From NCBI GenBank assembly GCA_014773175.1, contig VXCM01000339.1, positions 248,001 to 312,000 on the forward strand: 64,000 nt of DNA. Direction: 5' to 3'. Of this stretch, positions 11,901 through 20,300 are shown piece by piece (the stretch's first letter is position 1; each line of letters begins with the position of its first letter). The notes beneath the pieces were generated by a model. That model did no database searches. It was not told where the DNA came from and saw only the letters and a list, made by a program, of their open reading frames with translations. The DNA is from Lucifuga dentata (Eukaryota > Chordata > Actinopteri > Ophidiiformes > Bythitidae). A program made the position numbers and the translations under genes.

Positions 11901-14900
11901 AGCATCACGTAAATCTGCCAAAAATTCCATTGATTGTGAAAACACTATTGTAAAGTAATTTTAGCCCAAACTGAGCATACCTTGTACAGATGATGTTGCA
12001 GGGCCTCTGAAATGGGGGTTAATGTGGATATTTTTGGGCTGTGGAGGCTGCTGCTGGTGATGTTGAGGGAAGCTGGGTGGTGGGGAGCTCATCATGCATG
12101 GTGGTGGCTCCATCTGGGGCCGCAATGGTGGTGAACGGTGGGCCATGTGTGGGGGGATGAGGGGCTGAAGGGGCTGCTGCGCCAGCGCGCTCCCATGCTC
12201 TTGGAAGGGAGGAGGTCCTCTTGGACGTACATGGTGCTGCTGGGAGTGCAGTTGCTGCTGATGAGGCTGATGAAGAGGAGGCATTCGGGAGGATGGATGC
12301 TTATTAGAGAGAAGAGGAAAGAGGAGGGAAAATCAAAACAACCTGTCAAGACACATGGCTTTCTCTGAGGAATCTGCCATCCTTGCTTGCAGCCATTCAC
12401 TGACAAACCAATGTGTCAATTTATAAGCAAGAGCAATAATGGTGTACTAAAGTAATTAATTGGAAGCCATAGTTGAAGATTTTAATTTCTGACTTCTTTC
12501 CTCCAGACCTTCAGGCTTTTTATGAACTGATGTGCAATGTAAACTAAAGGATTACATGCTTGGAGCGACACCCAATAATAAAAGCCCATAAATTAAAAAA
12601 AAAATTCTGGGCAAATAAGAAATTTAATTATGTATAATATTGTCAAAAAGGATGATTGCAAAATGTTTAGCTATAATCCATATATCAACATTGATAATAA
12701 GTACCAGAGGAATATTTTGATTGACTTTTTCCAAGAACAAACAACCCCAGTTTCAGAGTTCTTAGACAGTACAGAGAGAAATAGCACTTAAAACACAAGT
12801 ACAACCACAACTTGTCATGTCTATGAAAGACATAAGAATAAAAAGAGAAGAAAGACATAAGAGTTGAGTCATTTCAAATAACCTTATCCAGTGAAACTTT
12901 ACGCTCCCTTCATCTTGGTTGAGTATCGAGACATGCACTTTAGTTCACCGTACGGAATACCAGTTTAAAGACATTCAGGTGAATGAGTGTGTATTGTTTA
13001 CCTGCATGCCCATGTTTGCCATTAATGGAAGCCTCTGATCATTCGTTCTTCCTCTGTTTACTCCAGGACCTCTAAAATCTGGCATTCCAAACCCTAGACC
13101 GCCTCCTCTTCCTCTGCCTCGCCCTCCTCCTCCTCTCCCTCTGCCTCCATAACGGTTTTGTCTCTTCTGCCGTTCTTGTTCCTCAAACTGCATCAGGTCT
13201 GCCTTGGCCTGCTCAGAAAGTTCTGAAAGGTAAGTAGAGCAGAAATCTTATTGAACTTGGGATGTGAAAACGGATTCATGCCCACCAAAATCCACCTATT
13301 TCACTCTACAGGGGAACTGTAAACTCAGAATATTACTTTACGAGCGTCATTGTAGGTACACATGGCAGGAATAATTTATACCTAATGTTTCAGGGATGTT
13401 CCTCCTTTTATTGCCTGCATCAGCCAACCGCACGACTGCACCATCCTTTCTCTCAGATTTGAACCGTAAACGACCAGACTCTTCATCGTCATCATCCTCT
13501 TCATCAGATTCTTCTTTTGTTTCTTCTTCAGGCATGGGATCATTCTCCACCTAAAGACATGTTCGGATGTTGAAAACAGCACTGTACAACAGACCTCTCC
13601 AACAGCAACTAAGCTGAATTTTTGTCATTTCTCAAACAATCAAGAGTACAAAATGAATCAGTGATTAGCTGTTTACAGCACCTATATTATATTTCTATAG
13701 CAACCTTCTAAAATAAATCAAATCAATTTATCACTGCAGTCAAATGTATCAATTAGGTGTTACGGTCTGGGCTTACCTCATCTTTGTCAAAGACCTGAGA
13801 GCCTCTGGCACCATCTTCCTCCTCCTCTTCCTGCTGCTGCTGCTCTTCTCCCCCCACCCCCTCCTCCTCCTCCTCAGGGGCCTCCTCCTGTTCGACTGCA
13901 TGTTCATTGTGTGGCTCATCAGCATAGGCTGTTGAGTATTCATCATCCTTCAAAGAAACATAGATAATCCATATTGATTAGTTTAAGGAGCAACAACATC
14001 CTGATAAGAAACAGCAATAGCTGACTGTACATCAATCATTATTGGATTCATGTTACCTTTCTCTGGAAAAATTAAAATATCAAATTATGCATAAGTAATA
14101 TTGTTATGCTGCTATGCTTTGGCAAAAACACACAAGTGTAAAAATTAAATGGATGTGTTCATATGAAATACAATATGAAATTTTCTGAACTATAGAAGCA
14201 TTGTTTTAAATGGTGCTGGAAATCTTAGATGGATAAAGTAACTAGAACTGTCTAATTATTATATGATGAAAGATACAGGTAGGATACAGGCAGTTGGAAA
14301 TTTAAACTTATTTATGAAAAAAGAAAAACAGCATAAAGAACTTAGAGGTAAATATTAAAATATTATGGCAAGGATTTTGGGAGGAACCATGGGGAACCAC
14401 CCCCAAATTAGCATAACAGTGGGAGCAAGGCTTCATTACTATTCCTGAAAGCATTTGAAATTCAATGAGATGTAAATGTTTGACATGATATAAGAAATAC
14501 AGGCACAGATAAAAACACTCCGCCCTGGTTCACTGATGGTGAAAATATCATCGACTAACTCTTCACAAATCACTCCTTTATTGGCCTCACCCTTAAGTTC
14601 ATCACTCTGTGCCAAAACATCACACAGACTAACATTCTGGGAGATGACAAACCAGTTTTTGCTGCAATACAACAAAATTTCAGTCTAACTCGCGATGCAA
14701 TCACTTCCTTCAAATCTGAGTATAGGTGCTTTAATCTGCACATCACTTTTCTAAATTTACTCCAGCAAACCAACAAGTTCCAAGTGTCACATAACTAACA
14801 TAGGAGTTGCTAGTAAATGTAGATCGCACTTGATATCAAAATGCATTTCCAAATAAGGTCAGACTAGAGGTCACACAATGGTGTTTGGTGTTGCGCTCCA

Positions 14901-17900
14901 TTAACCTGCCAAACAACCAAACATATTAATGCAGAAAAAGAAAAAACCCTCTCTGCAAACCAGATAGATAGACAGGCTGCCCCAAGGGAACACAACAGCT
15001 TAATCCTTTAAACTGTTCCACATAGTACTGCTAAATGAATACCATGGCGAGCACAAATGTCAAGCCCAGGCAGTTCAGTGACCTTGTAAACAGTATGAAC
15101 GTTATACAAATGCACATCAGCGCCTGCAGATGTTTTCCGAAATAGGCATCCAGTCAGTGGCGGGCGCCCTAAGTAAGAAGGTCAACATCTTATCTTCAGA
15201 GGTAGGCTAATGTATCTCTGTCAGCTACCAAACACCATCACACCTTGGTAAATGGACCATAACGGACATTTGCACATGGATCTGGTCTTATCTTTGATCC
15301 TCTTAGCGCAGGCTAAGAGGGAAGGGAAACAAATAAAGGGGAAACTCACATCAATCATTAGAAAACTGTATGGGGTGTCCTCGGGAAGGTCAATAATCTT
15401 TTCACCTGCATGAGACTTTATCAGATCCAGTCTAAAGCCAGAGATAAAGGCCCTCCCATATTAACCTCCCTCGATTGGCACCACATTGCTTCAGCACAAA
15501 GCAGCTTCTTACACCCCTAAAGATACAGGGCCCAAGGTCACAATGGCAGGGGGATTTGGCGGTNAAAGCAGCTTCTTACACCCCTAAAGATACAGGGCCC
15601 AAGGTCACAATGGCAGGGGGATTTGGCGGTGACAGCAGAGCATTACCTCGTGCCAAACAAGCTGTCAACACAAACTTTGTCAGCAAGATGGAGAATTTAA
15701 CTGCAAGAAAGTAATAATGAATCTATCCCTCCTCGGTCCCACAACACCAACCTACATCTCCTTCTTGTGAATGGATTTTCAATCTTCACCATCCCTATAC
15801 CATGACAAGAAAACTGACATTATCTCTTGGATACAAAAGAGTCAGACAGAAAAGGGAGTGGGTGGATGTGGATATATGTGTGTGTCTGTTTGTGCAGGCA
15901 TACATGTGAGTAAGCAAATGTGAGAACTCACTTGAAATTCACTATCTAAGGGCTCATTGATTTGAATGTCTAACACTTCATCCTGGTAGCCATCATCACC
16001 CTCAGCTAGCTCTTCAGTGTAATCCATCTCGTCTTCAGGCATCACTGTGTTTTCGTCCTGGCTGTATTCCCCTGTGTACTCCTCTTCACCCTGGTACCCC
16101 TCCTCCTCTACATCCTCTTCTTCATAGCCCTCTGTACCCAGGTTCACGACATCATCTGTGTACTCTGCTTCCTGCAAGTTGTCCTGCTGGTCATAGGAAG
16201 TGCCCAAGCTGAATGTAGCATTGAGGCTCACATCCTGACCGCTGAAAAAAAAAAAGAAAAAGAAAAAAAAACTATTTAAATATGCAACCTGATTCATTTT
16301 GTCAACTTAGAAATAAAAAAAAACATTAGACTGACTGTGTGGCTATAGCTTACCTCATGTTTTGATCATCATCATCACTTTGAAGAAGGTCATCATTCAA
16401 GTCTTCATCTGATGCTTCAGATAGATTCTGAAACAAAGAGTAGCAATTACATCATTTCATACAGGAACATTTTATTCTATTTCTTTTCAGGCTTGTGTTT
16501 GTGTGTGTGTGCATGTGTGTGTCAGGGATGGGGGTGAGGCACCTCCTCCAACCCCAAAGAATGCTTTATTCCCATGTGGTGAAGGCAATCTGGGCAGGTC
16601 AAGACAGTTCTTTTTTGTCCACTGTACTTCCTCCTGGTTCACATCAATAATTCCTCCTGTGGAGGAGCCACCTGCTACAAATATACTGTGTATCCAAATC
16701 TTGTACCCCTGCAAACCGCTAATGTTTTGTGATATCATTTCCTATTTCCTACATGTAAACAATGTAACCATATTGACAAGCCAAATGGTGTTTTGGTAAC
16801 CAGTAAGAAATGAAATGAATAAAGTAGTAATTTTTTTTCTTACCCTTTTACCTGGCAGAAAATCCTCCTCCTCCTCCAACAAATTCTCTTCCAAATCACT
16901 TTGTAAGGAAAAAGACAATATAAGTTTAATAGCGCCAAATAATTGTACAGAATGTTATATTTAAGTAGACATGATTATGAATTTCTTTATGTTACATTGT
17001 CATCTCCATACTCCCAGGATGTTAAACACAAAACAAGCTTTTTGCAACATAAACCCATGTGACCAAAACAAAATAAAGGCAGGCACAGGCAGACAAATTA
17101 CATACAACATCAACAGAAAAACACAGAAACAAAAAAGGGATAAAGAAAGGATTGATGAATGTTTGGGAGGAAACTGGTGATTCATGTCTACACTTGCTAA
17201 TGTTGTTTTAGTAGCTAAAAATTATCATTCTCTCTCTGTCATTTACAGAAAATTTAATTTTAAAATCAGGTAAACATACAGATTCTATGAAAGGTTTACT
17301 ACCTTGGATTTTCTACAATCAAAACAACCAAAATGGCAATTATTTATCTGAATCTTAGAAATACAGTAAAACTGACAGTCAGTTACATCTTGCTGTAACT
17401 TTAAGAAATAAAAAGAAAACATAAACAAAAGGACAAATAGTATTGTGATTAATACTTGTGATCATAAAATTCTTCTGAAATTTGTTTAGGTTAGCACACA
17501 AAGCAGCATAGACACAAACTGATTACAAGGTCAATACTTTCAATGTTGAACCAACGCTGAGAATTATTTAGAAATTTTCTCTCTCCCATTGGACATTCTG
17601 TGTATGTGCCTTTGAGCAAAACATTTCAACTCCTCAGTGCTGAACACAATATTGGGGTAGAACTGGGCAACTCCCAGCATGGTGCTGCTGAAAAAGAGCA
17701 TGCACACTCAATCAACCTTCTGCAAATATATAAAGGCAGTGTTTCCGCTCCATTCATTCAGTCCTGGCGGCCTACTGTGGCAATCCCCTGTGCATAATAC
17801 TGACTTATTTATCACCATTTGCCAGCAGTCCTTCTGTCACTCAAACGGCATTGTCAAATTGGGAGCAGCATTGTTTTCTGTTCTGCTTCATTTATTTGCT

Positions 17901-20039
17901 GTGGTAAGCTAAAGCTGAAACATAAAACTACATTTGATACTAACACAAAAACTGCCTGTATGTTCCCTTCACATAGGCAGTATGTATGATGGTTTCTGAC
18001 ACAATAAAAATAATCACTTTTGACATGCTTATGTTTTATGGGAATGTTTGGTTTATGCTTTATTGGACCTGTCTTGGTTTTGACAGCACATTGTGAATGA
18101 CACACAGTATTCTTACTGACATGAGCATAAATGCTATCATACACAGCGATAACATAATTTACCTGTCCAAATCATTGTCTTCACCCCTCCTCCTGCGCGA
18201 CCTCTCGGCACCTGGTTTGTCATATTCATCAAAGTCATAATCTGCAAAAGAAACCAAGGTAGCTTTACTTACAGTCACTTACAGTCAGCACAATGGACAA
18301 GGTTCATAAAATATGTAATACTTCTGGTTCACTTCATCCTTCTGTATTGGGCTGTTAGGAATTATTGAGGTTTGAAATGTGCAGCACCAACAAGCAAGCA
18401 TACACAGAGTATATTTCAAAAGGTTTGTATTGGTGCTGCATTAAAAAATAAAGAACAAGCCAAAATTGTGTCAAAACCGCAACCTTCTTTAATTAATCTT
18501 TAAACTTTCATTTAACTCAACAATTTACACCTTTATCCTTCAAAATAATAAACAATCCATTGCACAAAGTACCTTAATGGCAGCTTGCCCAGGTTTTAAA
18601 TTAGCAGTGGTACAAGTAATATTGAAATTATTAATTGAATAATTAGTTGAGAAGTAATTTAAATCATTTGAATTTTTTTTTTTTTTTTTTTTGGGAAATT
18701 GTTTGTCATTGAGTAAGTAAAAACACCCAACATTTACTAGTTACATCTTTACAAACTGAAGCATACAAAACATAACACCATTGCACACATCTGCATCGTT
18801 ATAAATAAGAGACAGCTGAGGAACCAGAGATGAGCTTCTCCAATATTAGCATGCTGTTATTGCAAATTCCTGCTGCTGATTTTTATAATAAAAGCCTTCC
18901 GGGCAAAATATATAGTATCAGGTATTATTATCAAGTGACTAACTGTCAATGTATTGTAGATTAATTTTGTTTAAATATTAGAAATGATGATAATCTATAC
19001 AACGGACATTCCTATTGCCACGCTTCCTCCAGAAAATAAGGTGATTGTTGGATAGGCTATAGTATTGTCTATGGCCTATGAATATTATGGTGCTATGCTA
19101 AGATAAGCTCTCCGTGTTTACTGTGTTGAGCAACCACTACACAAATGGTGTCATATTTGTTAAGAGTGTTCCTGACCCATGTATTCAAGGCCTTAAACTC
19201 TGAGTATAAACCGACAATATAAATGAAATATTTTCTCAGCATTACTGCGATACAGTAGTTATTCGAAATCAACAGCTCAATATAACGTTGTAAAATGCGT
19301 CATCGAGTGGTGCCCCTGCACAAACACACACATACACACAGACAGTATCTGATGCTGAATCCCAAACCTGGTGACAAGGCCAGCAAATACAACAATCACT
19401 CGGTAGCTGTAATGAAAATGTATATACAGTACTTAACCAGTTTGCCAGAATAACTGTGTTTCCTCCAACTGCTTGCTTTTGTGGGGTTGGAGGCAAATTT
19501 CTACTGGTATAGTTGCTGCTGTATTACATTTGAGACATCTAATGTTATGAGGGCTTCATTAGCTTTTAAATCGAATTTTTGCTATAACTATGAATGTGGG
19601 GTGTAACAAGGCTAAACAGAATACCATCATTCAAACAGGAATTGATTTATCATTAGGTTTGAGATGTTTCCTTGCTAGTTGTAGCTGCCGCTGTCCAGTT
19701 AGCTAACCGGCTACGAAACGCGACTGCTAACAATTTTGGACGTGAAAGTGTTCAATTTGCTTTTGTAGTCAGTGATACATTTACTCAGATAATATAAACT
19801 TTACTAATTATCATGATATATTACTTAGCTATAAGCGAAAATAAATAGCTACTTATGTTTAGGTGGAGGAGTTTGATGGTGCTAAAGCTAACATTAGCCA
19901 TAGCTAAGATATATATGTGGCCTAGCGTCATTGTAGCCGCAATATTAGCTGTTAGCATCAGCCACCTATTTCAAGCTAATAAACTTAGCATAATCGACAA
20001 TATCAGCAAACATTACTTACCCTGGGCGTTGGCCGACAT
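1228..20039 (-). CDS. rbm33: rbm33, RNA-binding motif protein 33 (whole coding span, 19 exons)
   Basis: This gene encodes a nuclear RNA-binding protein. The vertebrate family member has been reported to promote export of GC-rich transcripts through NXF1 and to assist the m6A demethylase ALKBH5 (family knowledge). I joined 19 exons with GT/AG borders: 20039-20021, 18241-18163, 16898-16844, 16427-16354, 16241-15932, 13947-13777, 13550-13382, 13222-13002, 12299-11981, 11044-10983, 8565-8436, 8007-7646, 7026-6763, 6562-6302, 5845-5008, 3227-3039, 2174-1968, 1552-1464 and 1276-1228. All phases agree and give 1267 residues once a 64-base join artefact in exon 15 is removed; human RBM33 is about 1170. 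Order along the protein: acidic region (about 1-290), RGG/GRG patch (about 310-350), P/Q/H-rich middle, charged coiled coil (about 833-890), Q-rich tract, GRG patch, C-terminal RRM (about 1196-1267). Many segments match human RBM33 as I remember it, including PKNIHINPHF, SQPRPAVGPQRFP, RNSNLRELP and SSSTTDAQLK. Identity is very secure; a vs b paralogue is not resolved. Confidence 0.97.
1464..1552 (-). CDS. rbm33: rbm33 coding exon 18 (RRM, RNP1-like strand)
   Basis: Residues 1223-1252, MFKMMPQQRKAIATFSSPQH, which aligns with human QMLPQQRKAIAKFKEPAH. RKAIATF is the RNP1-equivalent beta-3 strand; it lacks the aromatic pair of a classical RNP1, as in the human protein. Confidence 0.96.
1968..2174 (-). 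CDS. rbm33: rbm33 coding exon 17 (GRG patch and first half of RRM)
   Basis: Residues 1154-1222. A GRGRGRGRGFAGPGG patch is followed by the start of the RRM: beta-1/RNP2-like CTVSIEGLS, then SSSTTDAQLKNLLKSIGPIE, matching human CVVSVEGLSSSTTDAQLKSLL. Donor gtttgt, phase 0. Confidence 0.97.
2609..2630. repeat. (GT)11 microsatellite
   Basis: Uninterrupted GT dinucleotide run in rbm33 intron 16, flanked by G-rich sequence. Confidence 0.95.
3039..3227 (-). CDS. rbm33: rbm33 coding exon 16
   Basis: Residues 1091-1153, a weakly conserved linker with QRKVTMANT (human ARKVTLTKG). Phase 0 on both sides; donor gtatgt. Confidence rests on phase, splice sites and position. Confidence 0.88.
3228..5007. 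other. rbm33 intron 15; CNE-like unique sequence around 3740-4420
   Basis: The 1.8-kb intron carries unique mixed-composition sequence with TAAT cores (for example AGATTAATTACAAG near 3855) and few simple repeats, unlike the AT-rich neighbouring introns. It resembles conserved non-coding DNA, but conservation cannot be tested here. Open frames such as the one at 3758-4228 are not supported as genes. Confidence 0.35.
5008..5845 (-). CDS. rbm33: rbm33 coding exon 15 (coiled coil and polyQ; interrupted by an assembly join)
   Basis: Residues 833-1090 after correction. It opens with the conserved charged coil DEDEETRQYRKKIEEQKRLR, continues EEILKRKEMRR and RKKELLERL, passes through CAG/CAA-rich Gln tracts (including a pure run of 14 Q at 5248-5289) and ends KPGVKRTVMQRTNSSGG...KVRVVKLSGA, all matching human RBM33. 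As written the frame breaks: bases 5383-5445 are repeated exactly at 5447-5509 around one N at 5446. Dropping one copy plus the N leaves 774 bases (258 codons), and the frame then continues cleanly. This is an assembly fault, not a true pseudogene lesion. Confidence 0.95.
5248..5289 (-). repeat. Trinucleotide tract coding 14 glutamines in rbm33
   Basis: Twelve CAA codons and two CAG codons in transcript sense, inside exon 15. A second, interrupted CAG/CAA region lies at about 5530-5645. Confidence 0.95.
5383..5509. other. Assembly join with false 63-bp duplication in rbm33
   Basis: 5383-5445 and 5447-5509 are identical, separated by one N at 5446. Inside rbm33 exon 15. Confidence 0.95.
6302..6562 (-). 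CDS. rbm33: rbm33 coding exon 14
   Basis: Residues 746-832, containing QRNSNLRELPVAPG (human PRNSNLRELPIAPS) and a GRGRGQ patch. Phase 0 on both sides. Confidence 0.95.
6763..7026 (-). CDS. rbm33: rbm33 coding exon 13 (His/Gln-rich)
   Basis: Residues 658-745, dominated by HQ and HH repeats, which parallels the His/Gln/Pro tract of the mammalian protein. Phase 0 on both sides. Confidence 0.92.
7646..8007 (-). CDS. rbm33: rbm33 coding exon 12 (Pro/Gly/Gln-rich)
   Basis: Residues 537-657. Low-complexity Pro, Gly and Gln sequence with a five-Gln run and PRPFMGPRQPFG, comparable with human TRPFIPPRQPFLPG. The reading frame is open and phases fit on both sides. Confidence 0.93.
8436..8565 (-). 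CDS. rbm33: rbm33 coding exon 11
   Basis: Residues 494-537, Pro/Gln/His-rich, with GPGDFQQHMPGNF at its start and PPDREPLFMGG at its end (human has DRDPFFLGV). The donor is gtgagt, phase 1. Confidence 0.93.
8566..10982. other. rbm33 intron 10; CNE-like block about 8850-10900
   Basis: This is the longest rbm33 intron but one. It is largely unique sequence rich in TAAT and ATTTGCAT-type cores, for example an octamer-like ATTTGCATAA near 10269 and AGATTATTTAATAAAG near 9491. It includes one poly-T run (9558-9583). Regulatory content is inferred from texture only. Confidence 0.35.
9558..9583. repeat. poly-T run
   Basis: 26 consecutive T in rbm33 intron 10. It could be the tail of a retroposed copy on the minus strand, but no SINE body is visible. 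Confidence 0.9.
10983..11044 (-). CDS. rbm33: rbm33 coding exon 10 (small; CT-repeat polypyrimidine tract)
   Basis: Residues 473-493, containing SQPRPAVGPQRFP, identical to the human block. Only 62 bases long. Its acceptor ends in cattgcag, and the polypyrimidine tract is a (CT)n microsatellite (GA on the plus strand, 11052-11109). Confidence 0.95.
11052..11109. repeat. (GA)n microsatellite forming the rbm33 exon 10 polypyrimidine tract
   Basis: About 29 GA units. On the minus strand this is a CT repeat ending a few bases before the exon 10 AG acceptor. Confidence 0.95.
11575..11628. repeat. (CA)n microsatellite
   Basis: CA dinucleotide run with one GC interruption, in rbm33 intron 9. Confidence 0.95.
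11867..11899. repeat. poly-A run
   Basis: 33 consecutive A in rbm33 intron 9, about 80 bases from exon 9. Confidence 0.95.
11981..12299 (-). CDS. rbm33: rbm33 coding exon 9 (P/Q/H-rich, PKNIHINPHF motif)
   Basis: Residues 367-473, rich in Pro, Gln and His, ending with PKNIHINPHFRG, which is almost identical in human RBM33. Intron 8 (12300-13001) is AT-rich and unremarkable. Confidence 0.95.
13002..13222 (-). CDS. rbm33: rbm33 coding exon 8 (RGG/GRG patch)
   Basis: Residues 293-366. It starts with an ELSEQAKADLMQFEEQER helix and moves into a GRGRGGGGRGRGRGGG patch of the type that binds RNA and is methylated on arginine. Human has ELSAEAKAALLEFEERER followed by a related GG/R-rich stretch. 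Confidence 0.95.
13382..13550 (-). CDS. rbm33: rbm33 coding exon 7
   Basis: Residues 237-293, with EESDEEDDDDEESGRLRFKS followed by a basic segment and RRNIPETL. This is among the best-conserved parts of RBM33 (human EESGRLRFKTERKEG...RRNIPETLE). Ends in phase 1. Confidence 0.96.
13777..13947 (-). CDS. rbm33: rbm33 coding exon 6 (poly-Glu cassette, phase 0-0)
   Basis: Residues 180-236, 57 codons, starting DDEYSTAYADEPHNEH and containing runs of E with a QQQQ island. Both borders are phase 0, so the exon can be skipped without changing frame. I recall no equivalent of this block in the human protein, where EPLD is followed closely by the KEESDEEEED segment. Splice sites are consensus (ctttgaag acceptor, gtaagc donor). 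Confidence 0.88.
13948..15931. other. rbm33 intron 5; CNE-like block about 14390-15700
   Basis: The 2-kb intron has a unique, moderately GC-rich segment at about 14820-15330 with several TAAT and CCAAT-like cores. It also includes the false duplication around N15564. No coding exon is recognised. Confidence 0.35.
15498..15630. other. Assembly join with false 66-bp duplication
   Basis: 15498-15563 and 15565-15630 are identical around one N at 15564. Intronic. Confidence 0.95.
15932..16241 (-). CDS. rbm33: rbm33 coding exon 5 (acidic, Tyr-rich)
   Basis: Residues 76-179. It begins with the conserved VSLNAT motif, continues through a Glu/Asp/Tyr-rich low-complexity stretch and closes with DEVLDIQINEPLDSEF, matching human DEVLDIEINEPLD. 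The acceptor has a long thymidine-rich tract on the minus strand and the donor is gtgagt. Confidence 0.95.
16354..16427 (-). CDS. rbm33: rbm33 coding exon 4
   Basis: Residues 52-76, containing SDEDLNDDLLQSDDDDQN, nearly identical to human SDEELNDDLLQSDNEDEEN. Ends in phase 2 with donor gtaagc. Confidence 0.95.
16844..16898 (-). CDS. rbm33: rbm33 coding exon 3
   Basis: Residues 33-51, an acidic stretch of the type DLEENLLEEEEDFLPGKR, ending in phase 0. It matches the human ELEDDLLGEDLLSGKK region in position and character. The donor is gtaaga. Confidence 0.92.
16899..18162. other. rbm33 intron 2, nothing recognised
   Basis: AT-rich sequence without gene, repeat family or clear regulatory signature. 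Confidence 0.5.
18163..18241 (-). CDS. rbm33: rbm33 coding exon 2
   Basis: Residues 7-33. It encodes the conserved motif DFDEYDKPGAERSRRRRGED and then starts the acidic region. The acceptor is tttgcag and the donor gtaaat. Intron 1 (18242-20020) is AT-rich with no recognisable gene. Confidence 0.95.
20021..20039 (-). CDS. rbm33: rbm33 coding exon 1 (start codon)
   Basis: The ATG reads M-S-A-N-A-Q and the exon ends in phase 1 at a consensus donor (gtaagt). I chose this start because the joined frame runs straight into the conserved acidic DxDFDExDKPGAERS block of exon 2, and the human protein also begins with a short non-conserved leader before that block. Confidence 0.9.
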
Positions 20040-20300
20040 TATGAAAGGCGCTTTCCAACTTCGACTATGACTACAAATCTAAAAAGTGCATTCAAGTCCT
20101 TATAGTATCACCATTATTACGGAACAAAAAGTGAAGCTTGCCAGCTAACGTCTTTGCGACCGTGATATCCATCCACAAGAAGCGCACAAACATGGCAGAG
20201 CTGGGTTTGCAGGGATGGTGCATTGTGGGAGAAAAACACCAGGTCCCTCCGTCGGTTTGCTTTGCAGAGTGAGCTCAGTAAATGCACTCTGCCTTCTAGA
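20040..20300 (-). promoter_or_regulatory. rbm33: rbm33 5' UTR and promoter region
   Basis: Lies directly upstream of the rbm33 ATG and is locally richer in CG dinucleotides than the AT-rich flanks. On the minus strand 20233-20219 reads TTCTCCCACAATGCA, close to the ZNF143/SBF-type element (CCCANNATGC) found in housekeeping promoters. No TATA box is evident. The transcription start is inferred, not seen. Confidence 0.55.
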
